Of a stretch of DNA of 55,977 nt, positions 16,416 to 23,443 are shown in pieces. The translations under genes were made by a program, and so were the position numbers. Position 1 is the first letter of the stretch; every line of letters begins with the position of its first letter. Source of the stretch: Ameyamaea chiangmaiensis (GTDB lineage: Bacteria > Pseudomonadota > Alphaproteobacteria > Acetobacterales > Acetobacteraceae); NCBI RefSeq assembly GCF_025995235.1, contig NZ_BAPT01000037.1, positions 1 through 55,977 on the forward strand, written 5' to 3'. The notes beneath the pieces were generated by a model. It saw nothing but the letters and a program-made list of their open reading frames with translations, was not told the DNA's origin and made no database searches.

Positions 16416-17591
16416 CTATGCCACCTGACGCGTCAGGACGCGGATCCGCGACATCATTTCGTCTCGGTCGACATAGGTGCCCTGTAGGTGACGTGCGCCA
16501 CTTTGGGGATCGAATTCGCGACGCGCATGCATGACACGGCGGTTGTCGAATACCCACATGTCTCCGGGCGCCAGACGGCGCTCGATACGGAAGCGGGCTT
16601 CGCGCGTCATGGCCTGAAATAAACGAAGGGCATCGTAGATGGCGGGCATTTCGCCTTCCTCTGCCTCGATCGGTCCCCGCAGAAAGTTGGCAAAGCGTAC
16701 TTCGCTGACGTCACCGTGCGCATCCAGCGCGATGACCGGTGCCGACCAGCGATAATCCGTCCGGTCGTCACGATTCCAGAACGCTATTGGCACGGTGGTG
16801 ATCGTTGCGAAACACGCAGGGCGTTCGCGCCGCATCGCATCGGCGATGGCAAAGCCGTCTACGAAGATACTCTCACCACCTGTGGCATCGTTGACAAGGC
16901 AATGCAGGAATTGCAGCCCGGGTTGGAGTTCGCGTGTCGGTAGATCGGTATGGGGCGGCAGGTTGACAGAGGTGTAGGCGGCACTGTCCGGCGACGGTTT
17001 GGAACGGACGTCGAAAACGCGACCGAAATTCGTCTCGCGAATATGCGAAATGCGGTGCGCCGGTCCGAGAAGTGCTTCGGCTTGATCCGGTACACCGCGC
17101 ACCAATGTCATGCCGGTATCACGCAATGACTCGAGCCATGCCAGGAGAGCCACGTCATCGGTCATCAGGGCGTCATGGTCAAAGGTCTGAAGCCGATCGG
17201 CGTGTTCAGCCCCCCAGATGATCGAACGAGGATGCTGTGCGCGGCGCTCGGCACGGGAGGTCGCGTCTGTGGCATGCGCGCGGAGCCAGCCCGGCAGATA
17301 ACGGCTGTGATGGCCGTCGGACCACACGACGTCCAGTCGTCCTGCGTCATCGCAGTGCACGTCACTCGGGGTGAGCTCATCTGGCGCATCAATGATTTCG
17401 AAAACCTGCTCCCGGGTCAAAGGAAGCACGCAGCGTGCACACGGGCAGTTATCCCGCAGCCAGAAACGGTTGAACACGCTCCGTCGACCGTCGCTCCAGT
17501 CCACGGCAACGTCGTCGGCGGTCCGTACGGCATGCCCGATGCTCTCGTTGCTCTCGAAACGGCGCCAGTCGATGATGAGGTCTTCGATCAT
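16416..17591 (-). CDS. Gamma-butyrobetaine hydroxylase-like 2-oxoglutarate dioxygenase (zinc-domain type)
   Basis: A protein of about 391 residues. The N-terminal GBBH domain carries 'WLRDNCPCARC' (about residues 45-54), the CxCxxC zinc-ligand pattern of genuine gamma-butyrobetaine hydroxylases. The C-terminal TauD-like domain has the iron ligands HxD in 'PPHTDLP' (about 214/216) and the distal His in 'VMHARREF' (about 355), with the 2-oxoglutarate Arg in 'ARHLQGTY' (about 367). It likely hydroxylates gamma-butyrobetaine to L-carnitine, feeding the carnitine genes at 26-28.6 kb, but a related trimethylammonium substrate is possible. The ATG at 17591 has AGGA upstream; GTG 17597 is the alternative. 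It begins about 10 bases after the HD-domain gene stop, so the three genes form an operon. Confidence 0.75.
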   Translation of the reverse strand: MIEDLIIDWRRFESNESIGHAVRTADDVAVDWSDGRRSVFNRFWLRDNCPCARCVLPLTREQVFEIIDAPDELTPSDVHCDDAGRLDVVWSDGHHSRYLPGWLRAHATDATSRAERRAQHPRSIIWGAEHADRLQTFDHDALMTDDVALLAWLESLRDTGMTLVRGVPDQAEALLGPAHRISHIRETNFGRVFDVRSKPSPDSAAYTSVNLPPHTDLPTRELQPGLQFLHCLVNDATGGESIFVDGFAIADAMRRERPACFATITTVPIAFWNRDDRTDYRWSAPVIALDAHGDVSEVRFANFLRGPIEAEEGEMPAIYDALRLFQAMTREARFRIERRLAPGDMWVFDNRRVMHARREFDPQSGARHLQGTYVDRDEMMSRIRVLTRQVA

Positions 17592-17601
17592 GTTCACGAT
17601 C

Positions 17602-18162
17602 CTACGCTCCAGCCTTTGAATGTGGGCCCCATGCGGGACGGGAAAAGATGCGGTTCAGGGCCGGGATAAAAGCGTCTAGCGGCAAGGTGTCATAGCCGGA
17701 ATCGAAAGCTTTCTGATCCCACGTGTCGGTAAAGCGTACGGTGCGCTCGAACGCCGGATGGCCGCGAAAGGCCGCCCGCGCATTGGGGTCGCCACCGAAA
17801 TACTGTGCATAGTAATAGCCCTGGAAAGCCTCGTGGTTTTCAACCATCCAGGCATTATCGGGCGAGATATAAGGCGCGAGCATGGTTGCGGCGAATGCCC
17901 CGTGGTTGGTCGGCGCCAGTGCGTCGCCCACATCGTGCAAAAGCGCGCAGACCAGCGTCTCGTCGTCGGCACCGTCGCGGAGGGCGCGCGTCGCGGTTTG
18001 CAGGCTGTGTTGATACCTGTCGATCGGGTAGCCGAGGTCGAGGGTCGCCAGCAGTTTCAGGGCACCAATGATGTGACTGGTGATCTCGCCCTGAAAGGCG
18101 TCGAATTTTACGCCGATCGGCACCCAGTCATCCGCCGTGCTTTCGTCGAAGCTTCGAAACAT
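17602..18162 (-). CDS. tmpB: HD-domain diiron oxygenase, TmpB/PhnZ-like
   Basis: This 186-residue HD protein has the mixed-valent diiron ligand set in order: H52 ('YQHSLQTATRA'), H76-D77 ('LLHDVGD'), H87 ('TNHGAFAA'), H110 ('ENHEAFQGYY') and D149 ('DTWDQKAFD'). This matches the PhnZ pattern. In published work, TmpA hydroxylates 2-trimethylaminoethylphosphonate and TmpB then cleaves the carbon-phosphorus bond to give glycine betaine and phosphate. The gene lies 11 bases after a TmpA-like oxygenase gene with GAGGAAA before ATG 18162. The PhnZ substrate-gating Tyr/Glu pair does not align simply: an Asp sits at the Tyr position and Tyr45 at the Glu position. A different trimethylammonium substrate is therefore possible. 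Confidence 0.68.
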   Translation of the reverse strand: MFRSFDESTADDWVPIGVKFDAFQGEITSHIIGALKLLATLDLGYPIDRYQHSLQTATRALRDGADDETLVCALLHDVGDALAPTNHGAFAATMLAPYISPDNAWMVENHEAFQGYYYAQYFGGDPNARAAFRGHPAFERTVRFTDTWDQKAFDSGYDTLPLDAFIPALNRIFSRPAWGPHSKAGA

Positions 18163-18173
18163 GGGCGCTTTCC

Positions 18174-19265
18174 TCAGCTCGTGATCTGGCGGGATAAGAC
18201 CTTGCGGCGGCTGCCGACCACATCGCGATCCATGTAGCATTGGCGCATATGACGCATCCCGGTACCCAGCCGGAAGCCGGTGCGGCCGTGCAGAAGCCGG
18301 TAATTGTCCATCATCAGAAGGTCGCCGGGTTGCAGAGTAAGTCTGAGTGTCAGGGGCGATGCCGGCTCGATCAGGCGCCAGAACGCCTCACGCGCGCGAT
18401 AATAGGCGTCGAGCTGCTCTGGCGGCATCCATCCGATCATTTCCGTACGATTTGAAAACCGGATCTGAACGACGTCGCCCTGATGATCGGTGGCGATCAA
18501 CGTGCCGTGGTTTTCGAGAATCGTGTTGCCATCGGCATAACGAAACGCGACGGGGGTGGAGGTCAGGGTCGTAAAAGCTTCCGGATCCCGTTCTCGCAGC
18601 ACGCTTGCGGCCGCGAAACCGTCCACAAGGGTAGACGCGCCACCGTCAGCGTCATTGCGCAGGCAGTGCAGCAGAATGTAGCCGGGCACCGGGTGCCGAT
18701 ATGGATTGTCACTGTGAGGCTCCAGGTGACGCGGCGTCATCGTCAGGTCGTAGGCGCCGGCGATGGCTTTCACGTCCGCCAGCCCGCCCCAATTGGTGAT
18801 ACGGATCGGCCCGATCCGTTGCGCGACGTCCAGAGCGCCATCGATTTCCGTGGACACGCCACGCACAATCGCAAAGCCGTAGTCCTCCACGGTATCGAGG
18901 AATGTACCCAGAGAAGAGTCGCTTTTCCGAAGCTCTGTATAGTCGTGGTAGGGAATGTCGCACAATGTGCCATCCCAGAGGTTCCGATCACGCCTGGGTG
19001 GTCGGGCCAATATCCGTGCGATCCAATCGTCGGCTAGGGTAGCTGTAAAGCCGTCCGAAAATGTCACGGTGTGGTCGTCGTCCACGTGCATGATCGTAAG
19101 GTCGCAGGCGAGATCAGCGGCCTCGATCAGCCGCTGTCCAGTGCGTTCGTCGAGTATGCGTGCATCCGGCAGGCGCTCGCGCAGCCATAACGGATGCAGT
19201 GTTGTTGCCTGACCATCGGGCGTGGTTGCGACAAGGCGGCCACTCGTATCGAGCGAGAGCGTCAT
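18174..19265 (-). CDS. tmpA: TmpA-like 2-oxoglutarate dioxygenase (gamma-butyrobetaine hydroxylase family)
   Basis: This 363-residue protein has a GBBH-like N-terminal domain that lacks the zinc cysteines ('HPLWLRERLPDARILDE', residues 24-40). The catalytic domain has the iron ligands in 'EPHSDNPY' (H184, D186), the distal His in 'LLHGRTGF' (H326) and the 2-oxoglutarate Arg in 'MRHMRQCY' (R338). Adjacent placement with the HD oxygenase makes (2-trimethylaminoethyl)phosphonate hydroxylase the best guess, with gamma-butyrobetaine hydroxylase as the alternative. It is the first gene of a three-gene operon that ends at 16416 and is divergent from an AraC-type regulator. A 21-bp-spaced CGAC pair (19335-19359) lies 70-94 bases upstream. 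Confidence 0.7.
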   Translation of the reverse strand: MTLSLDTSGRLVATTPDGQATTLHPLWLRERLPDARILDERTGQRLIEAADLACDLTIMHVDDDHTVTFSDGFTATLADDWIARILARPPRRDRNLWDGTLCDIPYHDYTELRKSDSSLGTFLDTVEDYGFAIVRGVSTEIDGALDVAQRIGPIRITNWGGLADVKAIAGAYDLTMTPRHLEPHSDNPYRHPVPGYILLHCLRNDADGGASTLVDGFAAASVLRERDPEAFTTLTSTPVAFRYADGNTILENHGTLIATDHQGDVVQIRFSNRTEMIGWMPPEQLDAYYRAREAFWRLIEPASPLTLRLTLQPGDLLMMDNYRLLHGRTGFRLGTGMRHMRQCYMDRDVVGSRRKVLSRQITS

Positions 19266-19334
19266 TATCGGTCTCTTTTCGAAATCGTTCCGTTGTCATT
19301 GTAGATCGTCCTGGCCGTGCTCTATGCTCTTAAA

Positions 19335-19359
19335 CGACGAAGATATGTCGTTTTTCGAC
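19335..19359. promoter_or_regulatory. Candidate AraC-type operator (CGAC pair, 21-bp spacing), tmp promoter
   Basis: CGAC at 19335-19338 and CGAC at 19356-19359 are exactly 21 bp apart, two helical turns, as AraC-family half-sites usually are. The flanks are AACGACG and TTCGACG. The same region also has a dyad AAACGAC / GTCGTTT (19332-19353). It lies between tmpA and a GlxA-type regulator, so it could control both. Similar pairs occur at 26034, 46533 and 49804 (minus strand). Confidence 0.5.
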
Positions 19360-19372
19360 GTGCGGGGTGTCC

Positions 19373-20347
19373 ATGACGTTATCCAGACGCATCGCCTTTC
19401 TCCTGTTGCCCGGCTTCTCGCTGCTCGAACTCAGTGCGGCGATCGATACCCTGCGCGTCGCAACGCGTCTGGGTGTTCCGGGGATCACGTGGTCATGTGT
19501 GTCGCTGGACGGAGGCAGCGTTCAGGCATCGAACGGTTTGATCATCGCGACCGAGGCGTCGCTCGATGCGGTCGGGCCACTCGCCGTGCTGTTTGTCGTG
19601 GCCAGCTACGATCAGGAAGCAAGCGTCACTCGCAGGGCGCAGAATCTGTTGAGGCGTTGCGCCCGGCATGGGGTGCGTCTGGGGGCCTTTGATACAGGCG
19701 CCTTTGTGCTGGCCCGCGCCGGACTGTTGGGAGGGCGGCGCGTCACCGTACATTGGGAGTCATTGCCGGCATTCTGTGAAGAATTTCCCGAAATCGATGT
19801 CCGAGACACACTGTTTGAGATCGATCGCGATCGCCTGACCTGCGCCGGTGGTGTGGCCGTGATGGATATGATGCTCCATCTGATCGAAGAGCGCGTTGGG
19901 GCGGCGACGGCGCGTCTGGTCGCCGATCAACTGTTGCTGTCGGCACGCCGGTCCGGCGACCATGCGCAACGCGACATACATCAGCGAAGATCGTTGATGC
20001 GACACCCATCGGTCGGGCGCGCCGCGGCTATGATGGAGGAAAACCTGTCCCCGCCGCTGGCAATGGATGTGGTGGCCGCGCGGGCAGGGGTGTCACTGCG
20101 TCAGTTGGAGCGCCTGTGGCGTGACCACCCCGGCGGCACCCCGAAAGGTTATTACACCGGGCTGCGTCTGGAGCGTGCGCGGCAGTTGCTGGTGGACAGC
20201 CGTCTGACGGTCACGCAGGCGGCCTTGGCGGCAGGCTTCGACAGCCCGGCGCATTTTTCAAGGCAGTTCAGGCGACATTTTGGTTATCCGCCGGGGCGTG
20301 CCAAGCGCGGGCAAATGGCCACAGCCCCGCTGGTTCACAGTGTATGA
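19373..20347 (+). CDS. GlxA-family AraC regulator of the tmp/oxygenase operon
   Basis: A protein of about 324 residues. The N-terminal DJ-1/PfpI-like ligand-sensing domain (about 1-190) begins 'RIAFLLLPGFSLLELSAAID'. The C-terminal AraC double helix-turn-helix (about 225-315) has 'MDVVAARAGVSLRQLERLWR' and 'VTQAALAAGFDSPAHFSRQF'. The family includes GbdR, CdhR and SouR, sensors of betaine, carnitine and sarcosine in pseudomonads. It is divergent from tmpA, so it probably activates that operon. ATG 19373 follows CGGGGTG; a GTG six bases earlier is also open. The 3' end overlaps the convergent hydrolase gene by 13 bases. Confidence 0.85.
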   Translation: MTLSRRIAFLLLPGFSLLELSAAIDTLRVATRLGVPGITWSCVSLDGGSVQASNGLIIATEASLDAVGPLAVLFVVASYDQEASVTRRAQNLLRRCARHGVRLGAFDTGAFVLARAGLLGGRRVTVHWESLPAFCEEFPEIDVRDTLFEIDRDRLTCAGGVAVMDMMLHLIEERVGAATARLVADQLLLSARRSGDHAQRDIHQRRSLMRHPSVGRAAAMMEENLSPPLAMDVVAARAGVSLRQLERLWRDHPGGTPKGYYTGLRLERARQLLVDSRLTVTQAALAAGFDSPAHFSRQFRRHFGYPPGRAKRGQMATAPLVHSV

Positions 20348-21264
20348 GACAGAAATGACGCGATCGTACTGGCGACATTCGCAGGCTTTTCCCAAAACGC
20401 ATTATGCCCGAGGCCGGCAAATGTCACGACCTGTGCGGAGGGCAATCCAGCGACGAGGGTTCCGCGCATTTCCGGCGTCATAATCGGATCCTTTTCCCCC
20501 CAGATCAGCAATGTCGGTGCTTTCAACCGGGGCAGGCCTGCCTGAAGGTCTAACCCGCTGAGGCCCTGATCCAGAACCGCAAGCCACACACGGGCCGGCA
20601 TATGCGCGGAATCGACCCTCTGCCGTCTCAGAAATTCCGCATCGACAGGCGTTGGCGATGACCACCACATTTTCATGAACGGAGAGTTTGGATCAATCGG
20701 GTCGTGCAACTGGAGAATTGGGGTTCGGAAATCCATCGCGGAACCGCGTTCTTGCCGTTCTTTATCCGATGGACATGCCTTGAGGCCACCACTTGAAGAA
20801 ATGAGGACGACGCGATGGACGCGGTCGGGCCAGTTTTCGGCAAGGCTCTGCGTGACCAGACTGCCCAACGAGTGTCCGACGATATCCGCGCGGGCGATAC
20901 CAAGATGATCGAGCAGAAGTTTAATGTCGTACGCAAAATCCACGAGCGTGTAGCAGCAGTCGGGTTTGCTTGATGCTCCATGCCCACGCAGATCGGGAAT
21001 AATTAAGCGATAATGCGCCGGCAACGCGGGGACGAGCGGAAACCAGTCACGGGCACTGTCGGTGTAGCCATGGATCAGGACGACTGGTGTGCCGTCGCGG
21101 GGACCGCGATCGATAAACGCGAGCCGTTCACCATTCGGCAGGACGATCGTCTGCCGGCTGGCGTCATAACGTTCCAGTTCCGTCGACGCACGGGAACCTG
21201 TCCACGGGACAAGTAGACAGAACAGAAAGATCGCGATTTTAAAAATTAGCGGAGTTTGGGTCAT
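20335..21264 (-). CDS. Exported alpha/beta-hydrolase
   Basis: This 309-residue protein has a signal peptide (about 1-27, 'IFKIAIFLFCLLVPWTGSRA'), so it acts in the periplasm. The fold is shown by 'VVLIHGYTDSARDW' (oxyanion loop), the nucleophile elbow 'GHSLGS' (Ser132), the acid in 'IWGEKDPIM' and the histidine in 'GLGHNAFWE'. Such enzymes cleave esters, amides or lactones. It lies six bases after a CocE-type hydrolase gene that itself follows a TonB receptor gene, suggesting a receptor-to-periplasm processing unit. By analogy with carnitine clusters that encode acylcarnitine hydrolases (HocS in Pseudomonas), an ester of a quaternary amine is a plausible substrate, but this is inference. Confidence 0.78.
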   Translation of the reverse strand: MTQTPLIFKIAIFLFCLLVPWTGSRASTELERYDASRQTIVLPNGERLAFIDRGPRDGTPVVLIHGYTDSARDWFPLVPALPAHYRLIIPDLRGHGASSKPDCCYTLVDFAYDIKLLLDHLGIARADIVGHSLGSLVTQSLAENWPDRVHRVVLISSSGGLKACPSDKERQERGSAMDFRTPILQLHDPIDPNSPFMKMWWSSPTPVDAEFLRRQRVDSAHMPARVWLAVLDQGLSGLDLQAGLPRLKAPTLLIWGEKDPIMTPEMRGTLVAGLPSAQVVTFAGLGHNAFWEKPANVASTIASFLSHTL

Positions 21265-21270
21265 GTGCCC

Positions 21271-23424
21271 CTAGACCAGATCGCGCGGGAGACGTCGCTG
21301 CCACGAGCGGGAGAAGACGTGTTTGCCATTTTCCCACGCGTCGAAGGTTTCGCGACAGAGGAAGTGGGTGGGCGTCGAGGTTGTCAGCGACCATGCACGG
21401 AGGCGAATATCCCAGCCGGGTTTCTGATAGGTCGTGATATATTCGGCCTCCATTTCCGCGCTGTTGGGATCGTCCTCGCGAATGGCGCGTCGGGATCGGG
21501 CCGCCTCGCCCATACGCGTGTCCAATCCGGCGATGGGGGTTTCCTCGGGGTGCGTGCTGCCGGTCTCGAGCGTAAACACGCGTCGTCCGTGTGTGCCCTC
21601 GACCCGGACATGTGCCAGACGGTCATGATACGGCGGCCCTGGCAGTCCTGACTGGTCATAGCGCCGGTCGAGTTGTCGGATCGGCATTGATGTGTCGACC
21701 GCATCGTGCATGACGGGGAGCGTCACATGAGATGCTCCGGTTGTAATTTCCAGAGTGACCGTTTCGGGCGATGGCCATGTCACGGGCCACCAGGATTCGC
21801 TGATGGCCACGCGGAGCCGGTTTCCCGGCAGGATACGGCGGCAGCAGAACACACCTTTCAGGATGACGTCGTAATCGCGTCCCGGTTGCAGAGGTGCCGG
21901 CGCGCGATCGCTGTCACGATGGGTCAGGTTGAGAATGGCATAACTGATGAGGTTCGACTGCCCGTCCGGTGTGACTTCTGTAAGGCGCGCAAAAACCTTC
22001 GCGACAGGCCGATCAGCACGAACGCGCAGATGAAATGTCGGCTGACCCAGAAGATCGAGTGGCTCGGTCAGAAGCGCCCCGTCAAAGGTCAGCGAGAGTT
22101 CGTCATCCCCCGATTGTTCCCGCCACCAGCTCAGGGGATCGCCGCTGCTGTAGGTTGTGGGCGTTGAAAATCCGACCAGCAGGCTTTGCGGACACGACAG
22201 GCGTTCGCGCTCCGCAGGCTGCGGCTTCAGATGCCCTTTCTGCAGGTAATGGGTCGTATGTCCGACGGCTTCGGACGGCCAATGCTCCTGACCGACCCAA
22301 CGGCCGGGGGTGTCGCGGGGGAACTCTTCTCCCGGTGTCGCTGTCGCCTGGAACGTCCACAGACGCGGTCCGTCCATGACACCGTTGGCCTCGCCCGCCA
22401 GCCAGTGACGCCACCAGCGCGCCTCCTCAGGCAACCAGTCCAGACCCGGGCCAGGCACGCCATTGGCGGCGGCACTGGGTGGCCCGCTGTGGCCTGGCGG
22501 GTCGGGGTAGCCGGGCCATTTGTGGGTCCATGGACCAATGAGCGCCTTTTGCGGCACATCGGGCATCCGTTCCATCAATCGGGGGGCGGAGTCGACATAG
22601 CAATCAAGCATGCCAGCCACGTGATAGATCGGGCACCTGATCGCCGTGTCGTCTTCGACGGACCCATAGGCCCATGTGTCGTCGAGGCGCTGGTGGCCGG
22701 TCCAGTCGATTGAAACCGGGCGCGTGGCGTCCAGTCGCTGCTGCCACATGTGACGCCAGCGTTCTTCGCCGACGATCGCAGGGTCTGGTGGCGCGCGCAT
22801 GATGACCTGCCACTCCATGCCCCAGTCGAACTGGGCTTGCAGAAGGCATCCGCCACGGTAATGGATGTCGTCGACGTAGCGTAGCTCCGTACCGCAGGCC
22901 GACACGATGGCTTTGAGCGCCGGAAGCCGTTTGGCGGCGGCCTGTAAACCGGTGAACGAGCCATAGGAAATCCCGCGCATGCCCACGTTTCCATTGCACC
23001 ACACTTGTGTGGCGATCCACTGGATGACGTGCACGGCATCGTTCTGTTCGTCCGGACGATATTCGTCCTCGATCGCGCCGTCGGAGTCCCCGGTCCCGCG
23101 TATGTCGACACGGATAAAGGCGATGCCATGTGTGGCGAAAAACGCTCCGGCCACATCATCCCGATAGCGATATCCGTCCCGCTTTCGATAGGGGAGATAT
23201 TCCAGAACGGTGCCCACCGGCTGGTGTTGGGCGCTTCTCGGCAGAAACAGACGTGCGGCGAGACGTGCGCCGTCTGGCATCTCGATCCAGATATTCTCTG
23301 TGATCTGGATCTCCGGGTCGTTGAGCGCCGGGGCGATCGGTGCGTCGTTCTGCGCGTGAGACAGCGAGGGCATGAGGGCGGCTGCCGCCCCCATCAACAA
23401 TGGACGCCGTGTAATACCTGTCAT
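21271..23424 (-). CDS. CocE/NonD-family hydrolase (X-Pro peptidase/ester hydrolase fold), Tat-exported
   Basis: A protein of about 717 residues. The start 'MTGITRRPLLMGAAAALMPS' is a twin-arginine signal ending near 'SHA', so it is periplasmic. The alpha/beta-hydrolase core carries the nucleophile in 'RGISYGS' (about Ser153), the acid in 'AGMLDCYVDS' and the His in 'GPWTHKW'. The C-terminal jelly-roll domain is typical of X-Pro dipeptidyl peptidases, cocaine esterase and alpha-amino-acid ester hydrolases. I chose ATG 23424 because it gives the Tat signal and follows the receptor stop by 19 bases; a frame open to 23469 overlaps the receptor. A paralogue without a signal is at 31.5 kb. The substrate is unknown, perhaps acylated betaines, carnitine or choline. 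Confidence 0.8.
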   Translation of the reverse strand: MTGITRRPLLMGAAAALMPSLSHAQNDAPIAPALNDPEIQITENIWIEMPDGARLAARLFLPRSAQHQPVGTVLEYLPYRKRDGYRYRDDVAGAFFATHGIAFIRVDIRGTGDSDGAIEDEYRPDEQNDAVHVIQWIATQVWCNGNVGMRGISYGSFTGLQAAAKRLPALKAIVSACGTELRYVDDIHYRGGCLLQAQFDWGMEWQVIMRAPPDPAIVGEERWRHMWQQRLDATRPVSIDWTGHQRLDDTWAYGSVEDDTAIRCPIYHVAGMLDCYVDSAPRLMERMPDVPQKALIGPWTHKWPGYPDPPGHSGPPSAAANGVPGPGLDWLPEEARWWRHWLAGEANGVMDGPRLWTFQATATPGEEFPRDTPGRWVGQEHWPSEAVGHTTHYLQKGHLKPQPAERERLSCPQSLLVGFSTPTTYSSGDPLSWWREQSGDDELSLTFDGALLTEPLDLLGQPTFHLRVRADRPVAKVFARLTEVTPDGQSNLISYAILNLTHRDSDRAPAPLQPGRDYDVILKGVFCCRRILPGNRLRVAISESWWPVTWPSPETVTLEITTGASHVTLPVMHDAVDTSMPIRQLDRRYDQSGLPGPPYHDRLAHVRVEGTHGRRVFTLETGSTHPEETPIAGLDTRMGEAARSRRAIREDDPNSAEMEAEYITTYQKPGWDIRLRAWSLTTSTPTHFLCRETFDAWENGKHVFSRSWQRRLPRDLV

Positions 23425-23443
23425 GAACCCTGCTGCATCTCGA

